Position numbers and translations under genes: made by a program
In this document: positions 34,090-45,462 of the stretch, one piece after another
How positions within the stretch are numbered: position 1 is the first letter of the stretch
How the letters are laid out: each line of letters starts with the position of its first letter
Source: Hexactinellida sp. DTS-2022
Lineage: Eukaryota; Porifera; Hexactinellida
Direction of reading: 5' to 3'
DNA length: 64,000 nt
Assembly: GCA_028753945.1 (NCBI GenBank)
Contig: JAPNXP010000009.1
Location: 2,852,001 to 2,916,000 of the forward strand
Notes under the pieces: model-generated
What the model was told of the DNA's origin: nothing
The model's input: only the letters and a program-made list of their open reading frames with translations
Databases searched by the model: none

Positions 34090-34342
34090 TACCCAAGTTT
34101 AAGATGTATTATCAATAGTCATGGGTGATTAATATATGATTGTTACTAAACCTAAAATATAATAAATCATGAATTTACCATTGATCGTCCAAAACTACCG
34201 TTATGAGATTACACACAATATTTTTGATAATGCCATCCGGTTTGCAGCTACCGAGAACCTATATGTCAATAATACTTCATTATAGTCTATCTAGCATAGT
34301 TTTCCTATATTTCCACTTACACCCCTGAAAATGCCCACTGTG
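34090..34342 (+). repeat. Right half of a CACAGTG-ended element
   Basis: Aligns with 47020-47246 and 9420-9596 (shared ATCATGGGTGA-like, TGATGCCAT, CCTATATGTCAATAATACTT) and ends CCCACTGTG at 34342, the inverted CACAGTGG terminus. The left end was not found. Confidence 0.6.
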
Positions 34343-35160
34343 TGGTACTTTTAAAGTTGTACCCTGTCATTTTTTTCAATTATACACAATTAATTGTGAG
34401 AAAGACGGATACATCATCCCGTGTCTACGCACTGATGACAAATAAGCGAGAAGCAACATACGACAACCTATTTAAAAAATTGATAGAAATCGAGCCTGGC
34501 TTAAAACCGTCACATATTATGGTAGATTTAAAAAAAGCTTCGCTTAACTCCTGAAGCTGAAAATTCATAGCTGTTGTTTCTGGATGTTTTTTTCATTTTG
34601 AAGCAAAGTATTTATCGTCAAATTCAGTCCAAAGGGTTGACAATCCAAAATCTCCAAGATCAAGAGTTTGCAATCAGGATGAAAATGCTACCAAGTCTAG
34701 CTTTTGTACCTGAGCATGATGTTATCGACTGTTTTACAATACTAATGGCTGACTTTCCGCAATCAGCTAAAGAGATTGCTGAATATTTTGAGGTCAATTA
34801 TATTGGTAAGATACTTGCAGATCAAAGCAGACGAGTACCACCCTTTACAATTCGAATTTTGAATATGAATACTTGAGTGAGTTCTAAACTATTCCGAACC
34901 AACAATTCAGTAGAAGGCTGGCATAACGGCTTTGCATCAGGAATTAATTATTCACATCCAAGTTTTATTAAACTTTTAATATAACTGCAGCGTGAGCAAT
35001 CACTACAGGAGGCCACTCTAGTGAAATGGGAAACTGGAGAACTTTCAAAAACATCAAAAAACAGTGAATCAAAAAATACACGAATGTTGACACTGGTTGA
35101 AGATTATCATAATAGAGAACTTCTTACATTTTTAAGAGGAATAGCACATAATTTCGAATT
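34342..35160 (+). pseudogene. Second MULE transposase fragment
   Basis: Frames at 34342-34554, 34574-34876 and 35021-35160 line up with the MULE at 29200-30335: TYDNLFKKLIEIEPGLKPSH, then LKKAS where DFEKA is expected, PEHDVIDCFTILM, NNSVEGWHNGF (catalytic Glu, intact EGWH), and LTLVEDYHNRELLTFLRG. The first catalytic Asp region is truncated at the left, next to the end of a CACAGTG-type element. Several stops are present. It is non-functional. Confidence 0.8.
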
Positions 35161-35199
35161 CAAATCTCATATCATATACCTACTCTTATTTATAATACT

Positions 35200-36290
35200 A
35201 GTCAAATATATTTTTACTGTACTCACAATAAATCATCATTCTTTTACTGTACTATTTTTCATATTAAGATTATAGAGAAAAGTCCGGGGACAAAGTGTCC
35301 GGTACGAAGTGTCCGTTTCCCGTCTGACGAAAGGCTTTAGACTGTCAATTTAGGGAAAGTGTGAAGATGACGGAATTATCGAACCATCGAACGAAGTAGA
35401 TTGCAGACGGAACCATGAAAACGTTTGTTGAGTTCATCAACAAAGACCTTTACAACCTTGTCGAACAGTTCTCTTTGTCTTTCTAGGTCTACGTGTGTTG
35501 GTTAGAAACTTTTCTGCACCGGGAGCGGAGATCTCGTGGGCATTCGTCAGCTTCGTTGCATATTGCCAAAAAAATAAAAACGCACAATAAGCATAAATGC
35601 TAGATTAGGAGAAATAGACATTTTGATAGCAGATAGCTCAAAAATTAAGTATTATTGACGTAAGATTATTGATAGCTGAAAACGGAATCACATCTACAAA
35701 AATGATGTATGTAATCACAAATAGTAGTTTTTTTACGATCAATGGTAATTTTTTAATTAATTATATTTTGGGTTTTGTACAGTCCTTTATTATTCACCCA
35801 TGAATCATGATTGTTTACCTTAAACCTTAACTTGGGAAAAAATATTTTAAAGTATTAATCATATTCCAGGAAAATATTATATTGCATTCGATTTAAAGAA
35901 GGTAGATGGATGCTGAGTGAAACTAACGCAGGTGAAAATACTCTTAAGAACTGTAGCTCTCTCTTGGTAGCATAGTTGTCAATTGTGGAACATATCTAGC
36001 TCCTTAATTTCTTCGGAACAGAATAAAATGATCTTTATACTGAAAAAGCATGAATGAATTCATAACTTGAAGTGCTGATTGAAAGGATTTTGGAAGGCAG
36101 AGACCTTAGATCGGCTGGGAAAGTTTTCGTCACGTTCCGTCACTTAGCAACCAAATGTATTTGATAGAGAATTTTCTCTAGTTAATAAATAAAACTCATT
36201 TAAATTTTGGGCCAAATAGGCCAAAGAAGTCCTAAGACTAAATATGGGAAATAAATGTATTTATAATTGATCTAGAGTGGGATTGATATC
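35200..36290. other. No gene recognised
   Basis: 35765-35850 is a reverse-strand match to the interior of the CACAGTG-ended repeats (ATTCACCCATGAATCATGATTG). The rest shows nothing I can name. Confidence 0.4.
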
Positions 36291-36293
36291 ATG

Positions 36294-36726
36294 TACCATA
36301 TTTATTCGAATAGTAGGCAATTATAGGCAGAGGCGTAGCCAGGGTGCGGCACTTGGGGCACAGGCCGCACCCAAAAAATTTGTGCTCACAAAAATTCCCA
36401 TTAGTATAATACTATAGTGCGGAAATGCCGCAACCATAATCTACCTGTGCCGCACCTTCCAGCAGGCCTAGCTACGCCTCTGATTATAGGCCTAGGCAAT
36501 TATTGTTTTTAGGCCATTTTCTGACCAATAATTTTGGGACTTTTCGAGAATATCACATGTTGACACAATTTATTTAGTATAGTCGGTTGATAATCGTATT
36601 GCGACTAATATTAGATAAATAAATTTACTCAGGGTACCGGTAGTAATTTGTATTTACTAATTTGGGGGCCTATTATTGGAGGTAGGCGATTATTCGAATA
36701 GGGGCTACTATTAGAGTATATAGGTA
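36294..36726. mobile_element. TACCGTATTTATTCGAATAG-family MITE with nested hAT MITE
   Basis: Matches 44502-44958 along its length outside the nested part. The left end is TACCATATTTATTCGAATAG; the right end (ACTATTAGAGTATATAGGTA) is worn. A hAT MITE at 36328-36482 is inserted close to the left end. Confidence 0.8.
36328..36482. mobile_element. hAT MITE, TSD ATTATAGG
   Basis: The ends CAGAGGCGTAGCCAGG and CCTAGCTACGCCTCTG are inverted. ATTATAGG is duplicated exactly (36320-36327, 36483-36490). 155 bp, non-coding. Confidence 0.95.
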
Positions 36727-36913
36727 TGTTCATCTAAAAGCCTAAGGCAGCTAGTTTAATAATTATTCTAGTATTAATCTACGATAAAAATTGATTCGAA
36801 TAAGCTTATGAATAGTGCTTAATGCTACTTTTATATTGTTAGAAATATAGATTATATCTGATAGCAGGATAGACACTCTTATTATAGCTTGTAATTCGTG
36901 TTAATGACTACTA

Positions 36914-37080
36914 CAGTAGAACCTCGTTAGTACGAACAAGGTTAATACGAACAGATATTTACACAAAATTAGGTCCCTACAATGGCTATTCAAAGAGTAT
37001 TACTCCGGTTTATACGAACTCCGGATAAAGCGAACAAATTTGGACCGTCCGTTGGTGTTCGTATTAACGAGGTTCTACTG
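36914..37080. mobile_element. pogo-like MITE with TA duplication
   Basis: The ends CAGTAGAACCTCGTTAGTAC and GTATTAACGAGGTTCTACTG are inverted, with TA at 36912-36913 and 37081-37082. 167 bp. Confidence 0.9.
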
Positions 37081-37227
37081 TACTCAAATTGAAATATTTG
37101 AACTACCAATTGGAATGTGCTAAAATCATTACACTTATTTGATCCTTAGGTATCTTAGAAATAGAAAATATATCAATTTAATGGGTATAGAGAACATGAA
37201 AAATAACCCTATTTCTACTGGCGCTAT

Positions 37228-37267
37228 TCTCATGAGCGGTTAATTAATTAATTAACCGCTCATGAGA
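37228..37267. repeat. 40-bp perfect palindrome
   Basis: TCTCATGAGCGGTTAATTAA and its exact reverse complement abut with no loop. It is isolated; no copy elsewhere in the window was seen. Confidence 0.9.
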
Positions 37268-37289
37268 TTCTTCTTTATGATACCATCAT

Positions 37290-37640
37290 GGCCTCTATTT
37301 CGATTTCCGCAATTAAAATCGAGGACCACATAATCTCAAGATAAATCTACGAAGTGTCCCTCACGGTGATCTCGCAGACCCATATCCTGAACGCTGCAGA
37401 GAACAACGAACTGGGCAACAGTCTTGATGTTATCTAAGAAGTCCTGTCTCGAGATTGCCCCATTTTTTGTGATGATTCCGCACACTCTCCTGCAAACTAC
37501 ACCACTTCACAAAAGCTTCGATGTGAGTCTCGGAAGCAAAGTACAACTTAAAGACTTTGCTCTCTTCCAAAGCTCATTTCCAGTTGTCGAATTCAAACTT
37601 AGTCACTTTTGCATTATATTTCATCAGAAGAAAATAAACC
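37290..37640 (-). pseudogene. hAT (ZMYM1-like, DUF4371-type) transposase fragment
   Basis: The minus strand reads ALEESKVFKLYFASETHIEA followed by FVKWCSLQESV, then, after a frameshift, ISRQDFLDNIKTVAQFVVLC and VQDMGLRDHREGHFVDL. This resembles the start of TTF-finger hAT relatives (W-x-A...H-x-S-E-x-H-x-E-A, then R-F-L-x-x-Q-G-L-x-x-R-G-H...E-G-N-F). It has a stop in the middle and no neighbouring terminal repeats. It is a weak but consistent match. Confidence 0.5.
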
Positions 37641-38233
37641 AGTTTTTGTTGAAGTTGGAAGCAAATTAAGGAATTTCAAGAACATCTCTCTTTGAGTATA
37701 GTTTAATGGATTCAACATGGCCATTGCAGAAATAATTACTTTGTTAATCAGTGGTGATGAACTTAGAGAAATGAAAAAAAAATAGGAAATAAATATGATA
37801 CAAATATGCATTTAATATTTCTTTCGCAAGGTATTCATATTAATTTACCGAATTTTTAAGATGACTTGTAAGCTTAACTTACTAATTCAAATAATTCATA
37901 TTATAATATTTTAGATATCGTAAGAACAGAATAAATCATTTGTCATATTTGTTGAATGTCACCTTAGAAACAATTTGTAACCTTGTTAAAGTAATCAAAG
38001 AACTTTGTAGGTATAATATCATACAAATTACAATATAAGTTTCTAAAATCAAGTGAAATTAAAACATTTATTATCAGGTAACCACTTGTTTAGTGGAAAG
38101 CTTGTTTGTACACTGGTATACGTGCACGCACACCAAACATGCCTCTACACTGCAACATAAACATACATGTTGAAGCATCTACAAATGTTATTATGGATCC
38201 GGAAATGTATATAAATGTATGAATACTAATTAT

Positions 38234-38263
38234 TGTTTGTTCAAATACTTTGGCCGACTAGTG
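38234..38263. mobile_element. Tc1/mariner-like terminal repeat fragment
   Basis: TTGTTCAAATACTTTGGCCG followed by ACTAGTG is the inverse of the common Tc1-type end CACTAG-x-x-GGCCAAAGTATTTGAACA. No partner end was identified nearby. Confidence 0.45.
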
Positions 38264-38611
38264 TACTTACTCAATTTGAAAATAATACCTCAACTCAAAC
38301 AATTGCCTAACCTGCACAGTGGCTTAACACATGGAAATAGGTAATTTTGTGGTTATCAAAATGAATCTAAATGGTATTAAATTAAAGTTAGATAGTAAAC
38401 TAACATTCATATAAAATTTCAATTGATTTGAACACAAACTACGTAGATAATATACTTTTGAATTATATCGAATGTATAGTTCCATTTGTGGTTTTCAGAA
38501 TTCTAAAAATGCAACATATTTATTTCACTCTGAATTACATTGTTTAAGGAATGGTGGTAATTTTGTATTCAAATATATACAAAATGAGTATGCTAAATAT
38601 ATATTTATATA

Positions 38612-39312
38612 ACGAGTGTTATCTTAGCAGCGGATTCAGCAGCGGATTCGCAAACCTCACTAAAAGGCTAATAACTCAAAAAGTATAAGTTGCACATGAA
38701 AAGTGATCACATTATCGGGAAGAGAAAAGTTTGGACAACCCATATATAATCCCAAAATGTCAAAATTCCTTAAGATGACTCTTCAATTTTCGCTCAAATT
38801 TAGGCCTCGGTTTTTCCATAAAAACTCAAAAACTATTCATTTTATCAAATTTTCCTTTTAACCACATATATATCTCACTTGGGACATCGTGTCATCTAAA
38901 TTTCAAAACAAAATATTCATTTTTGAAAAAATATTTTTAACATAAATTTCACTAAATTAAATTTCATGATCTTATCGGCGGATTCGCAGACCTCACGTTT
39001 ATGCTAATAACTCAAAAGGTTTACGCTGTACGTGAAAAAATTTCACATCAGCGGAAAGATGAGAGTTGGGACAACCCATATATAATCCCAAAATGTCAAA
39101 ATTCCTTAAGATGACTCAGCAATTTTCGCTCAAATTTAGACCTCGGTTTTTCCATAAAAACTCAAAAACTATACATTTTATCAAATTTTCCTTTTAACCA
39201 CATGTATATCTCACTTGGGACATCGTGTCATCTAAATTTCAAAACAAAATATTCATTTTTGAAAAAATATTTTTAACAAAAATTTCACTAAAATCGGCTT
39301 ACAATGATGATT
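38612..39312 (+). repeat. Left terminal repeat with tandem duplication
   Basis: Two copies in a row (period about 336 bp; each has GCGGATTCGCA near its start and GAAAAAATATTTTTAACA near its end). The outer copy matches the right terminal repeat at its tip, the inner copy matches it at its inner edge, as expected if unequal exchange duplicated the middle. Confidence 0.85.
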
Positions 39313-39820
39313 AGTATACCTATCCTGTATTCACAATGCAGAATATGTTGTCTAATAACTATTGATCAGAATTTATTATATCCTTTGTTTATAATTCAAT
39401 TATTTCTCACTATAAATGGTACACTGCCTTTCTTCTACTTGATTTTCCTCATTTTTTTTCATTCTTTCAAAACACTTTTCACTTTTTTTCAAAGATCTTT
39501 TTGACTTTACAGCATATTTCTCATTTCCATTTTCTCTCATTTCAATTTCTGCTCTCTTCTTTATTCCTCCAAGTAGATTCTTCCAATTTAAGGTCTTAAG
39601 ACCTTAAGTGAGTTATTTATTTTATTTGCCTTTTAGCTACTTTTTTATTTATTTTAATAATACCAGGGCAGGCCATGGCCGGACCGATATTTTTACTACT
39701 ACATTTTGAATGATCAGATCTAAAATTTAATTTACAATAACGTGGCCTTCAAGGTTTTGATGCCCAAGGCCGGCGGAAGGAAATACCGCTGGCCTCGAAT
39801 ACTAATATAATTACTATATG

Positions 39821-39988
39821 CAGTCGATACCAACGGACGATAAAAATTTGTTCGCTTTATCCGGAGTTCGTATTAACCGGAGTAATACCCATTCAATCGC
39901 CATTGTTGGGACCTGATTTTGTGGAACTGTTCTTCTTATCCGGAAATTCGTATTAATTAAACGTGTTCGTACTAACGAGGTTCTACTG
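39821..39988. mobile_element. pogo-like MITE, left end damaged
   Basis: The right end ACTAACGAGGTTCTACTG is intact. The left end reads CAGTCGATACCAACGGACG, consistent with a small deletion just inside the terminus. The core matches 18115-18296. Confidence 0.75.
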
Positions 39989-40046
39989 TAGTAGTATATA
40001 TGTATGTATTGATTAATTAAAATAATAATAATAATTTCATCTAGTA

Positions 40047-41155
40047 ATGACTTCAATAGAGCAATTCGTGGAAGCTCTCCAGAAACTCGGCTATGAAAGC
40101 TTGGATAGCGTAAGAGATGCTTTGAACAAAGGAGACAAACATAAGCCAAAATCTGTCTGGGGAAAATTATCAATTATTCTTTTGGAAAAAACAAGGCTAC
40201 TAAGCGCGATTCTCTCAGCTCCAAATGGAGATTGAATAGAGGAAACTTTCAGCATCTCGTTAAGCAAATGATCAGTTCGCGTAAGTCTATCATTACCAAT
40301 GATGTATCCCAATTGGCAGTAGAGCATATCAGTACTCAGTTAGTATCTGCTAGCTCATATCCTGACACTATAGAACTCAGTAAGAGGAGTTTGGATGAAA
40401 TCGATTTCAGTTTTCCTAGTTTACAGCGAGACGTAACGAATAACAGTTTGTTAGGTTTATTGGCATCTGGTTGCGATGACTGCCAGCTTTACGGTATCAT
40501 GTCTAAGATAGCTTCTCCTCCTCCCCAAACAGGGAGGACTGATAGCCATTTTTGGTCATTCATTAACTGTAATAATAGTCTATGGTTAGATGCAATGAAA
40601 TTTTTCAGCTTAGAGTGTCCGCTTGTTAGTGGTGAGTTCATGCTAGTGGATGACAAACTCCACGACCAGTCGAAAAAGTTTAGTTGCTGTCTAATGGAGT
40701 CAATGCAATGGATTCGACTAATTAGGCGAAATTGTAACTTAGTGGAAGCATGGATTTTAGTTGAAAACATTAGTTGTAGGATATTAGAGCTATTCGGGAA
40801 TTCATATATAGCTATCACAGTCCAACAACTAGATTTATTCACTAGCTTTATTATATCGTGTCGAGAAAGATCAGATACTTTAAGCTCATTTCATGAATCT
40901 CTGTGTCTAAAATTGCATCATACCTCTTCTTCTTCAAATCAACAAGTCCCGGTATTGTCATCTACCGATGACCCGCAACCTGAAATTGTTATTACCTCTA
41001 ATATCCCTGAGTCCAAATTGCTAGTGCCATCAGTAGATGACAGTACTCTGGGTAATGAAGTCATAGTTGAACAATCCATGTTTAGTGAGGAAATCTGTGG
41101 TGAATTTTTGCTAAGTGGAATGGAATGGAATGGAATGGAATGGATCAACTTTTGA
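40047..41155 (+). CDS. Unknown protein carried by the MULE-like element (one frameshift)
   Basis: Frame 1 starts at the ATG 40047 (TSIEQFVEALQKLGYESLDS) and runs to about 40186. There a run of six A (40186-40191) coincides with a shift of frame; the second frame continues KATKRDSLSSKWRLNRGNFQ to the stop at 41155, giving about 365 residues in all. The middle is rich in Trp and Cys (DSHFWSFINCNNSLWLDAMK), the last third is Ser/Pro-rich and ends in a (GGAAT)n-encoded repeat MEWNGMEWNGMEW. No transposase, zinc-finger or catalytic motif was recognised. It lies alone between the terminal repeats of the 38612-42568 element in an orientation matching the left end. It could be captured host sequence or an accessory transposon gene; I cannot tell which. 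The frameshift may be real decay or a homopolymer sequencing error. Confidence 0.55.
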
Positions 41156-42000
41156 AGAGTTAATGAAGGCGCCAACCCCAAATGGGATATATATACGAAA
41201 TATTGGGAATCATTATGAACCAATTATTTCTGTTAAATTCGAAAATAATAGTTAATTATTTTTTAAATTGAACAGGCAGAGTTTTAGAAGAGTTGCAATA
41301 GTTTTACCACAATTTGTAGATGTACTATCCTGTTATATTTAATGGCGCCCTTTTAATATCGTATCAGTGAAAGGAATTCATGCATATTATGATTAATGTG
41401 TTAAATCCTAAACCAATAAACTAGTTCTCTCTATATTTCCATGTTCTACTAAGTAGTTCTCTTACTTTTTTAGGACAACTTTGGTTATCTCGATCTTTCT
41501 TATCTCATATAAGCATTACTAATATTTGTCACCATTTTAATATCATGCACTCGTTTTGGTAAGTCATATTCTGAGATAATATGTTGCTTTACATTTATAT
41601 GAGATTCACCCTCTTTAAAGGCAAATACGTAAATTTGGAGAGAAGGAACATGGCCACAAGTAAGATCATTCAGATAGAAGTTACGCAGATTATGGAATTG
41701 GAAAAACCTGGAGATGCTTAAAATACCTAACATTGTTGTATTAATTAACCATAATATTGTTTATATGTCTGATTCTATTCTCTTAATGAATATTGCATTC
41801 CAAATATATTTGTATATGAGGTGTTTGTATTATGTAAGTTATTGCAATCGTGTTTACAGAAAGTAATCACTAATCCTTGATATAATTAGGAATGCAGTCA
41901 CTAATTATTCTACAGAGGTACCAAAAACTTTAATTCCTGTGAACACTGTGACGCATATCAAATACATTCTTATCAATAGTATTATTAGAGTTGACAACAT

Positions 42001-42184
42001 CAGATATCTTATATGTAGACCGTCTAGAAATAGACCAGGTTTTATTCCCTATACATTAGTATTACCCATAAAAAGCAGGGCAAGTGGTCTACAGAATTTA
42101 TAGACGGTCTACAAATTTTTGGCTTATTTGTATGGTCTTTTATAGACCGTCTATTTCTAGACGGTCTACATATAAGGATGCTCT
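42001..42184. mobile_element. hAT MITE, TSD GACAACAT
   Basis: The ends CAGATATCTTATATGTAGACC and GGTCTACATATAAGGATGCTC are inverted with small differences. GACAACAT stands at 41993-42000 and 42185-42192; the right boundary is uncertain by one base. The interior repeats TAGACCGTCTA. Confidence 0.8.
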
Positions 42185-42216
42185 GACAACATATCCAACA
42201 TTATGGATATTGGAAA

Positions 42217-42568
42217 TCATCATTGTAAGCCGATTTTAGTGTAATTTATGTTCATAATATCTTTTTCAAAAATGAATATTTTGTTTTGAAATTTAGATGA
42301 CACGATGTCCCAAGTGAGATATATATGTGGTTAAAAGGAAAATTTGATAAAATGAATAGTTTTTGAGTTTTTATGGAAAAACCGAGGTCTAAATTTGAGC
42401 GAAAATTGCTGAGTCATCTTAAGGAATTTTGACATTTTGGGATTATATATGGGTTGTCCAAACTTTTCTCTTCCCGATAATGTGATCACTTTTCATGTGC
42501 AACTTATACTTTTTGAGTTATTAGCCTTTTAGTGAGGTTTGCGAATCCGCTGCTAAGATAACACTCGT
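42217..42568 (-). repeat. Right terminal repeat of the MULE-like element
   Basis: About 350 bp, the reverse complement of the left repeat in single copy. Confidence 0.9.
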
Positions 42569-43013
42569 ATTTATATACTGATTTACTGTGACACTGATGC
42601 ATTTTATTTTAACAGGGGGTAAAAGTTTTTATGCCAAAATTGTTCAAAATTATTAAAATTGAAATCTCAGGTACGCGGAAAAAATGTTCATCAAACAACA
42701 AAGTGAAATTTTGACAGGTTGTAGATTAATGTTATAAGAATTAATTATGGAAATCATAGCTAGGGTTTTTAATCCCGGGATCTCGGGGTCTCGGCTTGTT
42801 TTAGCCCGGGATTGAATTCCAGGATTCATTTTTCAATCCCGGGATACAATGATTAATGCAGTTTATATATCACACATTTGTTGTAATGTCTATTGGTTTC
42901 TATATACAGGGTTTCCCATAATTGGATGAAATAGTGATTCAATATATATAACACACTTTGATTAATATATACAAAGTGTGATACTAATAATATGGTCAAA
43001 TTGAACTTACAAG

Positions 43014-43484
43014 CAGGGTTGCCAATCCAATCCAATCGACAATCCAATCCAATCGAGCCAAATTTGGACAATCGGAAATCCAAATTTCGACAATCGATTA
43101 TTCGGATGACAATCCAATCGCAATCGACAATCCAAAATATCATCGATTTTTTTGGATTGTTTCTCCGATTTTTTTTCGATCGATTCCTCCTCGTATTATA
43201 TCAAAAAGAGTTATGTTTCATCATATGTTCAAACTTAAAACATATATTATTGGGTTTAATTGACGAGCAATTGAGCATTTTAAATTTTGGGCATTATTTA
43301 GAAATTGAAAAAACAAACAATCGAAAAAATTCATCGATTGCAATCCAATCGATAAAAATCGATACAATCCAATCGACAATCCAATAGATGAAAAATGCAG
43401 CAATCCAACCGATAATCCAATAGATGAAAAATGCAGCAATCGTCAATCGAAAATCTTCTCGATTGGATTGGATTGGCAACCCTG
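43014..43484. mobile_element. hAT MITE made of AATCCAATCGA words, TSD CTTACAAG
   Basis: The ends CAGGGTTGCCAATCCAATCC and GGATTGGATTGGCAACCCTG are perfect inverses. CTTACAAG is duplicated exactly (43006-43013, 43485-43492). Both arms are tandem runs of CAATCCAATCGA-type words. Confidence 0.95.
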
Positions 43485-44501
43485 CTTACAAGGACCTTTC
43501 TGATGTATTATAAAAGTGTTTGTATGTGACTCTTACATTTCAAATTTACAAATACTATATATATGATGGCTGAGAAAAACGTTTTTCAAAATTTTGCAGG
43601 GGCACCCATTTGGAAATATTTAAAGCCTTCCCTACGTGGGAAATTAGCTCAGTGTAATTCATGTAGTAAACAGCTTAAGTGCGGAGGTGGTTCGACCAAA
43701 GGATTACACATTCATTTAAAAGAACGATCCACAAAATCCACCTATCTAAACGTACTGATACGAAAGAACCACCGCGGAGGTCTCTAACTCTGAAGTGCCC
43801 ATCTCAAATGCTAATAGGAAACTAGATATTCACATGAACGACGCCAGTCTATCTGCTGTATTAGCTAGAATGACAGCTTGTGATGGCCTTTCCTTGAGCT
43901 TCTTCACTACATCTCCCGACCTTAGAAAATCTCTTACTGCTCTAGGTCACTCATTACCTAATCAGTTGTGGGAATAAGAGATCATGTGCTCAAGATATGG
44001 AAGCCAATTACGCGAAAAAGTTAGCAGTTATTTGAGTAATATTAAATCTAAAGGAGGATATTTCAGTCTCACTCTAGATGAATGACATTCCTTGCAAAAT
44101 AAGAGATACCTCAATATACATATTCATGGAATGGATTCTTTTGGACTCTAGGGTTAATACGAATAAAGGGACGATTTTCTTCAGAAGCATGTTTCGGGGC
44201 AATCTCACAAAAGCTCAAAGAATTTGGAATAGATTTTGAAAAAGATATTATTGCCATCACAACAGATGGGTGTGCAATGATGAAGAAGTTGGGACGAATA
44301 ATTCCCAATTATCAACAATTATGCTATGCCCATGGGCTCGAGCTTGTAATACAGGATGCAACCAAAAGCACCTGAAGAATAGGTCTAGTACAAGTGAAAC
44401 AGATAATGAAGACAAAATAGAGATATTCGACAACTGTATGGGCTAATTCTTTCAGGATGCTCTCGCCCTAAATATATAAATTTTCAGCTTAGTGAACAAG
44501 G

Positions 44502-44958
44502 TACCGTATTTATTCGAATAGTAGCCTAGGCGATTATTGTTTTTTAGGCCATTTTCTGACCAATAATTTTTGTGACTTTTCGAGAATATCACATATTGAT
44601 ACAATTTATTTAGTGTATTCGGTTGATAATCGTATTGCGACTAATATTAGATAAATAAATTTACTCAGGGTACCGGTAGTAATTTGTATTTATTAATTTG
44701 GGGGGGGCTATTATTGGAGGTAGGCGATTATTCGAATAGGGGCTACTATATTAGAGTATATACGCAGTGGCGTAAACTAGGATTTTTGAACTGGGAGGCA
44801 AAGGGGGCGCAAGACAAAATCCTGGGGGCTCAGGGTGGGTCGGTCGGATGGAGTAGTAAAATTAGCTAAGTATATATACTAAAAAAGTGGGGGGGGGCAA
44901 ATCTAAAAAACAGGGGGGGCGGTCGCCCCCCCCTGGATACGCCACTGTATATACGGTA
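44502..44958. mobile_element. TACCGTATTTATTCGAATAG-family MITE with nested hAT MITE
   Basis: The left end TACCGTATTTATTCGAATAG is intact. The right end, read after removing the nested hAT MITE, is TATTAGAGTATATACGGTA. It lies in the hAT transposase gene between the CYAHGLEL and CKTRWSSL segments. Confidence 0.85.
44765..44947. mobile_element. hAT MITE, TSD TATATACG
   Basis: The ends CAGTGGCGTAAACTAGG and CCTGGATACGCCACTG are inverted. TATATACG is duplicated exactly (44757-44764, 44948-44955). The interior has G-runs and C-runs. Confidence 0.95.
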
Positions 44959-45462
44959 CGTCGAATTGTGAAAGTCTTCAAGCGTTCACCATTGAAAACG
45001 AAACCTTGCAAAAATATGTGAAAGAAAGGTATCCAAATGGGATTATTGATTGATTGCAAGACTCGATGGAGTTCATTGCTCAATATGCTGGAAAGGATAG
45101 TTCAGATAAAAATACAAATTCAAAAGTCTCTGCTAGATCTTGATGAAAATATTTACGATTCAAGAATTCTCAATGATATATTCTGTAGTTAAAGCTTTGA
45201 GTCCAATTAAGATCGCTCTAGAAGCTGTCTGTCGGAGGTATACTAATTTAATCAGGGCGGAAGCTACAGTAAAGTTTCTATTGGAAGATCTCCATAAATA
45301 TAAGTCTCATTATCACACTCGAATCATAGATGCAATAGACCAGCGGATTGTTCAAGAACGCTACACTGACGTTTCTGTAGTACTTCAATTTCTACACAAT
45401 CCCTCTTAACAACTTGCAAAAAGTCTTAACTAGAATAGGAGGAAAAGGAATTGATACCAATT

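Larger units (their letters stand above)
38612..42568 (+). mobile_element. Long-TIR, 9-bp-TSD (MULE-like) element carrying an orphan gene
   Basis: The ends ACGAGTGTTATCTTAGCAGC and its inverse are at 38612 and 42568. ATTTATATA is duplicated exactly on both sides (38603-38611, 42569-42577). The right terminal repeat is about 350 bp (42217-42568); the left (38612-39312) is the same repeat with an internal tandem duplication of about 336 bp. A 9-bp duplication with long terminal repeats is the mark of Mutator-like elements. Inside are a pogo-like MITE, a gene with no transposase features (40047-41155) and a hAT MITE. Confidence 0.85.

Noticed and set aside
41117-41147. (GGAAT)n run as satellite DNA
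   Set aside because: Only about five units at the 3' end of an ORF; a small microsatellite, not a satellite array.
43221-43479. ORFs with repeated FIYWIIGWIAAFF-type peptides as a membrane protein
   Set aside because: They are translations of the AATCCAATCGA word array of a MITE.
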